From Bradyrhizobium aeschynomenes (GTDB taxonomy: Bacteria; Pseudomonadota; Alphaproteobacteria; Rhizobiales; Xanthobacteraceae), in the NCBI RefSeq assembly GCF_013178945.1, contig NZ_JABFDM010000002.1:744001-808000 (forward strand): a DNA stretch of 64,000 nucleotides. Direction: 5' to 3'. This document shows, in pieces, positions 44,297-51,896 of this stretch (position 1 is its first letter; every line of letters begins with the position of its first letter). A program made the translations under genes and the position numbers. The notes beneath the pieces were generated by a model. That model ran no database searches and had not been told where the DNA came from. It saw nothing but the letters and a program-made list of their open reading frames with translations.

Positions 44297-45613
44297 TCAG
44301 GCGTCGACACGCTTGATCGACAACGACTTCAGATAGGCGGCGGGGTCTTCCGGATCGAACACCTTGCCGTCGAAGAAGGTTTCCTTGCCACGGGAAGTCG
44401 AGGTCGGAATGTCGGAGGCGGCAACGCCGAGCTCCTTGGCGGCCTCGCGCCACATGTCCTCGCGGTTGACTTTGGCGATCAGCGACTTGGCATCGAAGCC
44501 GGCCTCGTACTTGCCCCAGCGGATGTCCTCGGTGATGAACCAGAGATCGTGGCTCTGATACGGATAGGACGCCTGGTCCTTCCAGAAGCGCATCTGCTGC
44601 GGGCTGTTCTCGACGACGCGCCCGGTACCGTAATCGAACTTGCCCTTCATGCGGTCGGCGACGTCCTCGACGGGAACGTTGATCCACTGCCGCTTGGCGC
44701 AGATCGCCGCGACCTCGTCGCGGTTCTCCATCTTTTCGCAGTACTGCTGAGCCTCCATCACCGCCATCAGCAGCGCCTTGGCCGCACGCGGGTATTTGTC
44801 GACATAGGCGGCACGGAGCGCGAAGGACTTTTCCGGATGCTTGTCCCAGAGCTCGCCAGTGGTCAGCGCCGTATAGCCGATCTGCTGGTGGATCAGCTGC
44901 AGATTCCACGGCTCACAGACGCAGAAGCAATCCATGGTGCCGACCTTCATGTTGGCGACCATCTGCGCAGGCGGCACCACGATGGTTTCGATATCCTTGT
45001 CCGGGTCGATGCCGCCGGCCGCGAGCCAATAGCGGATCCACAAATCGTGCGTGCCGCCCGGGAAGGTCATCGCGGCCTTGATCGCCTTGCCGGAGGCCTT
45101 CTTCTTTTCGAGAGCGACCTTGAACGGCGCGGTGTCGAGACCGACCTTGAGGTCCGCATATTCCTTGCCGACCGAGATGCACTGGCCATTCAGGTTGAGA
45201 CGGGCCAGGATGTACATCGGAGTCGGCTGGTTATTCTGAGTGACCTTGCCGGACGAGATCAGATAGGGCATCGGCGTCAGAATGTGCGCGCCGTCGATGC
45301 CGTTGCCCTCGGAGCCGAGCACGAGATTGTCGCGCGTGGTGCCCCACGAAGCCTGCTTCTGCACCTCGACATCGGGCATGCCGTACTTGGCGAAAATGCC
45401 CTTCTCCTTCGCCACGAACAGCGGCGATGCATCGGTCAGTGCAATGAAGCCGAGCTTCGCGGCCTTCACCTCTGGACCAGCCCCCTCGGCGAAAGCGCCT
45501 GCGGGAAAATTGAGCTTTGCGGCCGCGAGCAGCGCTGCGGTACCGGCACCGGCCTTCAGGAGCTGACGACGGCTGAGGCCATTGCGGCGGGCAGGATGGG
45601 CGGTCTTCGTCAT
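44297..45613 (-). CDS. nrtA: nitrate ABC transporter substrate-binding protein (Tat-exported)
   Basis: A 438-residue binding protein of the NrtA family. A Tat signal, SRRQLLKAG near residue 13, is followed by a hydrophobic segment, so it is exported folded. The mature part carries the family's long ligand-binding lobes, including GLRNT-like and PGGTHDLWIRYWLAAGGIDP segments. ATG at 45613 follows AAGGA. It is the first gene of the operon, and the long leader before it has several possible RNA hairpins. Nitrate is the expected ligand because of the reductase downstream. Confidence 0.92.
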   Translation of the reverse strand: MTKTAHPARRNGLSRRQLLKAGAGTAALLAAAKLNFPAGAFAEGAGPEVKAAKLGFIALTDASPLFVAKEKGIFAKYGMPDVEVQKQASWGTTRDNLVLGSEGNGIDGAHILTPMPYLISSGKVTQNNQPTPMYILARLNLNGQCISVGKEYADLKVGLDTAPFKVALEKKKASGKAIKAAMTFPGGTHDLWIRYWLAAGGIDPDKDIETIVVPPAQMVANMKVGTMDCFCVCEPWNLQLIHQQIGYTALTTGELWDKHPEKSFALRAAYVDKYPRAAKALLMAVMEAQQYCEKMENRDEVAAICAKRQWINVPVEDVADRMKGKFDYGTGRVVENSPQQMRFWKDQASYPYQSHDLWFITEDIRWGKYEAGFDAKSLIAKVNREDMWREAAKELGVAASDIPTSTSRGKETFFDGKVFDPEDPAAYLKSLSIKRVDA

Positions 45614-45943
45614 GAGTGCGGTCGTCCTTCGTGTGAAAAGCGCTCGATGGGTTGAAAGGATCATCCGGCTCGCAGCGCATCACTGCGCACGTGGAGGCGC
45701 GTTCCGAGGGGAGCCTCGGAGGGGCAGCGTCACGTTTCGGATGGGGGTTTGCGCGGACGGCATCGATGGCGTCAGAGCCATCTATTCAAGCTTCATGCCA
45801 AGGGCAGCACACCCCGGAAGCCATTGATATCAAATGAGATGACGCGGTCGGTGAGGACGATAGAGGTCCTGTTCATCGCCCGCAAAATTTGCGATTCGCC
45901 CACTTCCTGTGCGTTGCACAAGAAGTGGGCGACGCCAGCTGTC
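45614..45943 (-). promoter_or_regulatory. leader and promoter region of the nitrate operon
   Basis: About 330 bases. In transcription order it has a 15-base hairpin just after the dioxygenase gene, the palindrome CGCAAAATTTGCG (45881-45893) and TTGATATCAA (45823-45832). Nearer the nrtA start come two successive hairpins, 45703-45720 and 45672-45690. The last has a six-base loop reading AGTGAT on the transcript, with A at position 1 and G at 4, as in targets of the ANTAR antiterminator NasT. NasT control is a hypothesis. Confidence 0.45.
45897..45931 (-). terminator. hairpin after the dioxygenase gene
   Basis: The arms cgcccacttc and gaagtgggcg, then tgtgc and gcaca, pair around a three-base loop with one C-A mismatch. 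It lies 13 bases past the dioxygenase stop on the minus strand. An A/T-rich stretch (caaatttt) follows, so termination is plausible but not certain. Confidence 0.55.
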
Positions 45944-46864
45944 CTATTCTGCCGCAGCGTCGATGGGCTTCGCCAGCATCGGCCTCGGGGCTGTCCCCGC
46001 GCCCGGCTTCATGCGGAATTCGTAGCTCATCAGGTGCCACGGCGCCGCCGCGAGCTTGCCGTCCGGCATCACGGGATCGGTGCGCTGATCGACCTTGGCG
46101 ATCAGCTCGTCCTTCACGCCGAACACCACGTCGCTGTCGAGATAGGCATCGCCGCCGATGAACACATGGGTGATCAGCGGCTCATAGCCTTCGGCATCGA
46201 CCAGGAAGTGCACATGGGCCGGGCGCATCGGATGGCGCCCGGTGCTCACGATCATCTGCCCCACCGGACCGTCGGTCGGGATCGGATAGCTGCAGGGCAG
46301 AATGGTGCGGAAGAAGAAGCGGCCGTCAGCATCGGCAATGAAACGCGCGCGCGACGATGGCCCGTCCGACGCGTAAGACGGCCGCTGCGAATCGTAGAAG
46401 CCCTCGTCATCGGCGTGCCAGACGTCGACCGCAGCGCCCGGCAGCGGCGCGCCCGACAGATCCGTCACCCGCGCCTGCACGAACATCTTCTCACCCTTTA
46501 GGTCGGAGGAAATATCGGTGCCGTGGGGCGTGACCTTGTGCTCGCCGACATAGAACGGGCCGAGCACGGTGGTCTCCGTGGCCCCTGCCCTGTCACGATG
46601 GTTGATGGCATCGACCAGCATCGAGACGCCAAGCACATCGGACAACAGGATGAACTCCTGCCGGCTCGGAGTGCAGGTCTGGCCGGTGCGGGTGAGAAAG
46701 TCGATCGCCGCGGCCCATTCGTCGAAACTGAGATTCGTGCGCCGCACATAGTCGTGCAGCGACTTCACTAATTCCTGAAGCAGGAATTTCGTGCGCGCAT
46801 CCGGCGTCTGCGCGAAGCTTGCGACGACGGCCTCGGTGAGCTCGGCCTCGTTGAATTGAGTCAT
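45944..46864 (-). CDS. intradiol ring-cleavage dioxygenase (hydroxyquinol/catechol 1,2-dioxygenase type)
   Basis: A 306-residue non-haem Fe(III) dioxygenase that opens catechol-like rings between the hydroxyl groups. The N-terminal dimerisation helices are followed by VLGPFYVGEH and DVWHADDEGFYDSQ; iron-binding tyrosines lie at the latter and near CSYPIPTDGP, and histidines in HPMRPAHVHFLV. The length and the LGVSMLVDAINHR stretch favour hydroxyquinol dioxygenase. No maleylacetate reductase gene is adjacent to confirm this. It is divergent from the serine hydrolase gene. Confidence 0.88.
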   Translation of the reverse strand: MTQFNEAELTEAVVASFAQTPDARTKFLLQELVKSLHDYVRRTNLSFDEWAAAIDFLTRTGQTCTPSRQEFILLSDVLGVSMLVDAINHRDRAGATETTVLGPFYVGEHKVTPHGTDISSDLKGEKMFVQARVTDLSGAPLPGAAVDVWHADDEGFYDSQRPSYASDGPSSRARFIADADGRFFFRTILPCSYPIPTDGPVGQMIVSTGRHPMRPAHVHFLVDAEGYEPLITHVFIGGDAYLDSDVVFGVKDELIAKVDQRTDPVMPDGKLAAAPWHLMSYEFRMKPGAGTAPRPMLAKPIDAAAE

Positions 46865-47012
46865 TGGCAGTCCTCCCGGTGGCCGAGGCTACACGAGGCC
46901 GCCGGGCCCTGCCATTGGAAGCGGGGCGATTTTCCGCTATCACCCGTGTCTGCCGCCCTGCGCAGCCCTCACGCGCGAGGCCACGAAAATCCAACGACAG
47001 CGGAGATGCCCG

Positions 47013-48287
47013 ATGCTCGCCCCGACCCCCGCCTCGCCCGACACCGTCGGCATGTCGAAAGCCGCGCTCGATCGCATCGATGCTCATCTGAAGCAGCGCT
47101 ATGTCGATGCCGGCCGCTTCCCCGGCACCCAGCTGATGGTCTATCGCCGCGGCAAGATCGTGCACAACAGCTCGCTCGGCTATGCCGATGTCGAGCGCAA
47201 GGTGCCGGTCACGGACGACACGATCTACCGCATCTACTCGATGACCAAGCCGATCACATCGGTTGCCTTCATGATGCTGGTCGAGGAAGGCAAGGTCGCA
47301 CTCGACGAGCCGGTCGCCAAATACATCCCCGAATGGAAGAATCTCGGCGTGTTCGTCGCCGGCACGGCGCCGGCCTTCATCAGCCGGCCGCCGGCGCGGC
47401 CGATGCTGATCGTCGACCTGCTGCGCCACACCTCCGGTCTGACCTACGGCTTCCAGCAGCGCTCGAATGTCGACGCCGCCTATCGCGACGCCAAGATCGG
47501 CGCGGTCGAGAAGGCCGGCACGCTGCAGTCGATGATCGACGATCTGGCGAAAATTCCATTGGAGTTCTCGCCGGGGGAAGCCTGGAACTACTCGGTCTCG
47601 ACCGACGTGGTCGGCTATCTCGTCGGCAAGATCGCCGACAAGCCGTTCGAGCATTTCCTGAAGGAGCGCATCTTCGACCCGCTGGGGATGGCCGACACCG
47701 ACTTCCACGTCCCCGCCGCCAAGGCCCATCGGCTCGCCGCATGCTACTCGGCCGATCCCGCCGGGACGCTGTCGTTCCACGCCGCCGATCGCAAGGGCGG
47801 CCTGACCCTGCAGGACGATCCGACAACCAGCTCGTTCCTCAGCCCGCCCGATTTCATCTCCGGCGGCGGCGGCCTGTGCGCGACCACGGCGGACTATCTG
47901 ACCTTCTGCCGCGCCCTGATCAATGGCGGCGAGCTCGGCGGCGTCAGGCTGCTCGGGCCGAAGACGCTGAAGCTGATGGCATCGAACCATCTGCCCGGCG
48001 GCGTCGACTTGCCGGCGCTGTCGCGATCGATGTTCGCGGAAGCAGCCTATAACGGCATCGGCTTCGGCCTCGGCTTCTCGGTGACGATGGATCCGGCGAA
48101 GACGCTGATCGCGGGCAGCGCCGGCGAATATGCCTGGGGCGGCGCAGCGTCCACCGCATTCTGGATCGATCCGGCCGAGGAGCTGATCACGATCTTCATG
48201 ACCCAGGTGCTGCCGTCGAGCGCCTATCCGATCCGGCGCGAGTTGCGCACGATGGTGTATGCGGCGATCACCGAGAGCAATCTGTAG
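47013..48287 (+). CDS. beta-lactamase-fold serine hydrolase
   Basis: A 424-residue protein of the class C beta-lactamase/esterase superfamily. The nucleophile motif SxxK is seen as YSMTK near residue 76, and the second motif as YSVSTD (Y-S-V in place of Y-x-N). No signal peptide is visible, so it is probably a cytoplasmic esterase or amidase and not an antibiotic-inactivating enzyme. The ATG is preceded by GCGGAG. Confidence 0.88.
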   Translation: MLAPTPASPDTVGMSKAALDRIDAHLKQRYVDAGRFPGTQLMVYRRGKIVHNSSLGYADVERKVPVTDDTIYRIYSMTKPITSVAFMMLVEEGKVALDEPVAKYIPEWKNLGVFVAGTAPAFISRPPARPMLIVDLLRHTSGLTYGFQQRSNVDAAYRDAKIGAVEKAGTLQSMIDDLAKIPLEFSPGEAWNYSVSTDVVGYLVGKIADKPFEHFLKERIFDPLGMADTDFHVPAAKAHRLAACYSADPAGTLSFHAADRKGGLTLQDDPTTSSFLSPPDFISGGGGLCATTADYLTFCRALINGGELGGVRLLGPKTLKLMASNHLPGGVDLPALSRSMFAEAAYNGIGFGLGFSVTMDPAKTLIAGSAGEYAWGGAASTAFWIDPAEELITIFMTQVLPSSAYPIRRELRTMVYAAITESNL

Positions 48288-48530
48288 CGGCATCGCTGTG
48301 GCGCGAAAGCCGCTTGCGGAACCGAGGAATCACGGCGCGTTGATCTTGGCGGGCGGAGGCCGCGCTCCTATGCTGACAGGGATGTGAACGGCCACAACCG
48401 CAAGACGATTGCGGTTATCGCCCTTGCAGCCCGATAACCGCTAGTCGCACACGATCACCGCCGTGCCCATTCACCTTGTCATCCTTCCCGACGCAGCACG
48501 ACGATCGAGAACGCCATCCACGGAGCATCC
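48288..48530 (+). promoter_or_regulatory. leader of the histidine kinase gene with alternative hairpins
   Basis: The stem aaccgcaa/ttgcggtt (48396-48403 with 48409-48416) and the stem gcggttatcg/cgataaccgc (48411-48420 with 48432-48441) are both perfect and use the same bases, so only one can form. They lie about 90 bases before the kinase GTG. The alternative is a set of three operator half-sites in DNA. Confidence 0.45.
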
Positions 48531-50045
48531 GTGCCGAAGCTGACACTGCCGGTCCGGCTTGCTCTTCTGGTCGCGGGGACCACGCTGCCGCTCATCCTGT
48601 TTGCGAGCGGGATCGTGTTTCACAACTACATGCAGGACCGCAGCGATGCGCGGCAGCGCGTGCTCGAGACGGTGCGCAGCATCCGCCTGACGCTCGATGC
48701 CGAAATGCAGCGCATGACCGGCGGCATCCAGGTCCTGGCGCTCACCGACGCGCTGACCACCGGCGATTTCGAGCGTTTCCGCCCGATCGCGATGGGCTTT
48801 CTCGAACAATACGGCAAGGACGGCACGATCGTCGTTGCCGATCGCGAGGGTCACCAGCTGTTCTCATCCGCCACGACGGATACGGCTCACCTGCCGTTGC
48901 GTAGCAATCGCGAGATCACCGAGCGTGTGTTCGAGACCCGGCAGCCGCAATATTCGGACCTCTTCTACGGTGTGGTGAAGAAGAGCCTGATCGTAACGGT
49001 CGAGGTGCCGGTGTTTCGCAACGGCGAGGTCGTCTACGACATCTCCTTCAGCCCGCCGATCGCGATGTTCCAGACCATTCTGGACAAGCAGCGGCCGAAC
49101 GCGGACTGGACGCTGTCGCTGCTCGACCGCAAGGCCACCGTGTTCGCACGCGTGCCCAATCTGGCCGAGACATTCGGCAAGCAGGCCACGCCCTCGGTCA
49201 TGGATCGCATGATGAGCGAGCACGAGGCGACGCTGTCGAGCGTCTCGCTCGAAGGTCAGCCGCTGCTGTCGAGCTTCACCCATTCGTCCCTCACCGGCTG
49301 GATCATCGGCGCCGGCATCAGCGAGACCTCGCTGGTCGCGCCGCTGTGGCGCAACCTCGCCATCACCAGCCTGCTCGGCGGCATCATGCTGGCGATCGGG
49401 CTGGCCTTCGCGGTGCGGATGGCGACGACGATCGCACGCGCCGAGATGCTGCACGACCTGCTGATCGAGGAGCTCAACCATCGCGTCAAGAACACGCTGG
49501 CGATCCTGCAGGCCATTGCAGTTCAGACCTTCCGCAGCGCCAGCCGCCATGAGCGCGAGAAGTTCGAGGGCCGGCTCGGCGCGCTCGCCGAGGCGCACAA
49601 TCTCCTGAGCAAGGAGAAATGGCAGGGCTCCGAGCTGGAGGACGTGATCGGCCGCGTGCTCAAGCCGTACCGGCTGAACACCCCCGAGCGCATCCGGATC
49701 TCCGGCCCGAAGGTCGCGCTGTCGCCGCGGCTCGCCGTCGTGCTGTCGATGATCGTGCACGAGATCGCGACCAACGCCGCCAAATATGGCGCGCTGTCGA
49801 ACGACACCGGCACGGTCGATCTGTCCTGGGAATTCAATCAGCCGGACGCGGCCAAGAAGCTGCCCGGCCGCCTGCGGCTGGTGTGGCGGGAGACCGGCGG
49901 CCCCGTCGTCTCGGCACCGATCCAGCGCGGCTTCGGCTCGCGCCTGATCGAGCGCAGCGCCCGTGATCAGCTCGGCGGCGAGGCCACCGTCGACTTCCTG
50001 CCGCCGGGCGTGGTCTACACGATCAGTTGCAAGCTCGACGATTGA
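48531..50045 (+). CDS. sensor histidine kinase (HWE/HisKA_2 type) with extracytoplasmic sensor
   Basis: A 504-residue membrane kinase. A first membrane segment lies near residues 8-30 and a second near 275-300, enclosing a sensor region of about 240 residues that looks like a Cache domain. The phospho-accepting histidine is H317 in EELNHRVKNTLA, followed by the N-box region LSMIVHEIATNAAKYGAL and a short ATPase domain. It starts with GTG after CGGAG. No response-regulator gene is adjacent. Related kinases respond to light, general stress or small metabolites, and the signal is unknown. Confidence 0.9.
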   Translation: MPKLTLPVRLALLVAGTTLPLILFASGIVFHNYMQDRSDARQRVLETVRSIRLTLDAEMQRMTGGIQVLALTDALTTGDFERFRPIAMGFLEQYGKDGTIVVADREGHQLFSSATTDTAHLPLRSNREITERVFETRQPQYSDLFYGVVKKSLIVTVEVPVFRNGEVVYDISFSPPIAMFQTILDKQRPNADWTLSLLDRKATVFARVPNLAETFGKQATPSVMDRMMSEHEATLSSVSLEGQPLLSSFTHSSLTGWIIGAGISETSLVAPLWRNLAITSLLGGIMLAIGLAFAVRMATTIARAEMLHDLLIEELNHRVKNTLAILQAIAVQTFRSASRHEREKFEGRLGALAEAHNLLSKEKWQGSELEDVIGRVLKPYRLNTPERIRISGPKVALSPRLAVVLSMIVHEIATNAAKYGALSNDTGTVDLSWEFNQPDAAKKLPGRLRLVWRETGGPVVSAPIQRGFGSRLIERSARDQLGGEATVDFLPPGVVYTISCKLDD

Positions 50046-50049
50046 AGCC

Positions 50050-50784
50050 TCAGCCGAACCTCTGCAGCGCCGGGAAGGTCTCGAGCAGCCAGATGCTGAA
50101 GGTCGACACCGCGCCGGTGAGGAAGCCGATGCCGGTTGCGACCATCAGCACGCCCATGGCGCGCTCGACGTTGACGAGATGGCCGCGCATCCGCATGAAC
50201 AGCGCCGAGAACTGCTCGATCATGAAGGCCGCGACCAGGAAGGGAATGCCGAGCCCGGCGGAGTAGACCGCCAGCAGCCCGGCGCCCTTGGCGACCGTCG
50301 TCTCCGCGGCGGCAATCGACAGGATCGCGGCCAGGATCGGACCGATGCACGGCGTCCAGCCGAAGGCGAAGGCAAGCCCCATGACATAGGCGCCCCACAG
50401 GCCGACCGGCTTCGGGATCGGCAGCCGCCCCTCGCGCATCAGGAACGCGATCCGCGTCAGGCCGAGGAAGTGCAGGCCCATCACGATGATGACGATGCCG
50501 GCGAGGATCGAGAGCTGCTCCGACCAGGCCCGGATGAGACCGCCGATCAGAGAGGCGCTGGCGCCGAGCATCACGAACACGGTGGAGAAGCCGAGCACGA
50601 ACAGCGCCGCCGAGATCATCACCGCGCGACGTGACGCCGACGGCGGCTCCTCGCTCTCGATATGCTCGATCGTGGCACCGGTGAGATACACCAGGTAGGG
50701 CGGAACCAGCGGCAGCACGCAGGGCGAAAGGAAACTGACCAGGCCAGCGATGAACGCCGCCGGAATCGATACGTTCTGGATCAT
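50050..50784 (-). CDS. ccdA: cytochrome c biogenesis protein CcdA
   Basis: A 244-residue membrane thiol-disulphide carrier with six hydrophobic segments. The two redox cysteines are in FLSPCVLPLVPPY near residue 22 and FGWTPCIGPIL near residue 145. It moves reducing equivalents from cytoplasmic thioredoxin to the periplasm, for cytochrome c assembly. It converges on the kinase gene with a four-base gap. No TlpA- or CycY-like thioredoxin gene is adjacent, so its partner is elsewhere. Confidence 0.93.
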   Translation of the reverse strand: MIQNVSIPAAFIAGLVSFLSPCVLPLVPPYLVYLTGATIEHIESEEPPSASRRAVMISAALFVLGFSTVFVMLGASASLIGGLIRAWSEQLSILAGIVIIVMGLHFLGLTRIAFLMREGRLPIPKPVGLWGAYVMGLAFAFGWTPCIGPILAAILSIAAAETTVAKGAGLLAVYSAGLGIPFLVAAFMIEQFSALFMRMRGHLVNVERAMGVLMVATGIGFLTGAVSTFSIWLLETFPALQRFG

Positions 50785-51130
50785 GCTAATCCCGCGATAC
50801 GCCCCATCAGCGGCGTCCTGACGCCGGGGGCACGACGCTTCATGCCGCCGATACGGGGAATACGCAACAGAGGTGCCGAAGTTGCGACCGCAAGCGGCCG
50901 CCCCTTCCCGGGCGCCAGATATCTGTCTCTAGATTCGCGAGAGGTTCGCGAGGCTCCCGACGCCGAGATTGCCGGCCCTGAGAATCGGTTGATGGCAGCT
51001 CATCAACCCTTCCCGATGCAGCCGGTATCGGCATTCCGGGCAAGGCGCGCCGCCCGGAGCGCGCGTCTTATCGTCATCACGACATATCACAAATGCGCTA
51101 AATGCACCTTTGTGCACATAGCGAACCGTG
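50785..51130. other. gene-free stretch between ccdA and the small-protein unit
   Basis: About 345 bases. The left part would hold the ccdA promoter. Near the right end lies the inverted repeat at 51096-51123. No open frame here has a convincing start. Confidence 0.55.
51096..51123 (-). terminator. 28-base inverted repeat after the small-protein gene
   Basis: cgctaaatgcac-cttt-gtgcacatagcg pairs at 10 of 12 positions. It lies eight bases beyond the stop of the 88-residue gene on the minus strand and may end its transcript; the T run is poor, so an operator is the alternative. Confidence 0.45.
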
Positions 51131-51397
51131 CTATTTGACGACTCGAAGCAAGGGTTGGCGACGCTGGCCCGGCTGAAGCTTCGGGTCACGCAGCTTGTCG
51201 GGATTGTCGGACTGGACCATCTCATCGCAGAGCGACTTCAGGTCGTCCTCGCTCAGGCGGTTCAGCTTCATACGCAGGTCGAGGATGGCGACCGAAATCA
51301 ACTGCGCCGATTCGCGATTGCCGGTCGCAACAAGCGTCGCACGGCACTGCTCCAGGGACGCGAGCACTGCAAGCATTTGGTCGTCTGAATTGGCCAC
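51131..51397 (-). CDS. small conserved-looking protein of unknown function (88 aa)
   Basis: An 88-residue soluble protein, not recognised with certainty. The first 45 residues (LASLEQCRATLVATGNRESAQ onward) look helical and amphipathic, and the C-terminal 20 residues are basic and proline-rich (KLQPGQRRQPLLRVVK). It starts with GTG, 15 bases after the stop of a 20-codon gene that has a strong ribosome-binding site, so the two are probably co-translated. No cofactor motif or membrane segment is visible. Confidence 0.65.
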   Translation of the reverse strand: MANSDDQMLAVLASLEQCRATLVATGNRESAQLISVAILDLRMKLNRLSEDDLKSLCDEMVQSDNPDKLRDPKLQPGQRRQPLLRVVK

Positions 51398-51412
51398 GGG
51401 CGTCGTTCCGTT

Positions 51413-51475
51413 CTAGCGTGCGACGAGAGGGAGCCGAGCAAGTCCCGACTCGCGGATGGCTTTCCAATACGTCAT
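51413..51475 (-). CDS. very small protein (20 aa) upstream of the 88-residue gene
   Basis: A 20-codon open frame, MTYWKAIRESGLARLPLVAR, ending in TAG. A near-ideal GGAGGG lies six bases before the ATG, much better than the signal of the following gene. It is basic and amphipathic. It may be a leader peptide that aids translation of the next gene, or a real small protein. It is too short to confirm by composition. Confidence 0.5.
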   Translation of the reverse strand: MTYWKAIRESGLARLPLVAR

Positions 51476-51896
51476 CTGTTGCCCTCCTGCGCGCTTTCCG
51501 TGCTCCACTTGCGCCCCCGCGCCCGAAGCTATGGTCAGCCCGCCGACGTCCCGGCACGATACGTGCGAGAACGCGTGATCAAACATCGGTATTCGATGAG
51601 TCAGCGCCACCATCCGTTCATCAAGATAGCATGACCTATGGTCATCTTCGAATACCATTTCATTGCGGTCGACGCAAAAACCATCGATGTTCGTTTCGAC
51701 TCGCGCTAAGCGTGTCCTTGGCATACAACGTGAGTACCTCCGCGCGCCTGCGGACGGTAAGCCCGTGCTGCGAAGGATGGAAGCCGAAGGACTCATATCG
51801 AACGTCAACGTCTCGATGTCTCAACCAATGCATGGCACGGAATGCGCCATGTCCCGTAGTTTAGCGGAATCACTCTAGCAGGCGGAGAAAGCTTGT
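51476..51896. other. gene-free stretch before the LysR gene
   Basis: About 420 bases between the divergent small-protein unit and the LysR gene, less GC-rich than its surroundings. It probably carries both promoters. A 71-codon open frame at 51663-51878 and a longer minus-strand frame lack ribosome-binding sites and are not called. Confidence 0.5.

Noticed and set aside
45823..45832. TTGATATCAA as a FixK box for the nitrate operon
   Set aside because: The half-sites match but the four-base spacer is missing, so an FNR-family dimer would not fit.
47013..48287. The serine hydrolase as an antibiotic-resistance beta-lactamase
   Set aside because: It shares the fold and SxxK motif, but the second motif is not Y-x-N and no export signal is visible. 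An esterase or amidase is more likely.
51103..51116. TGCAC-N4-GTGCA as an NtrC site
   Set aside because: The spacer is shorter than in NtrC sites, and no sigma-54 promoter is seen nearby. It is part of a larger inverted repeat.
51663..51878. A 71-codon plus-strand frame before the LysR gene, and a longer minus-strand frame from 51808
   Set aside because: No ribosome-binding site, no recognisable composition or motif. Only the last 20 codons of the minus frame, which have their own strong signal, are kept.
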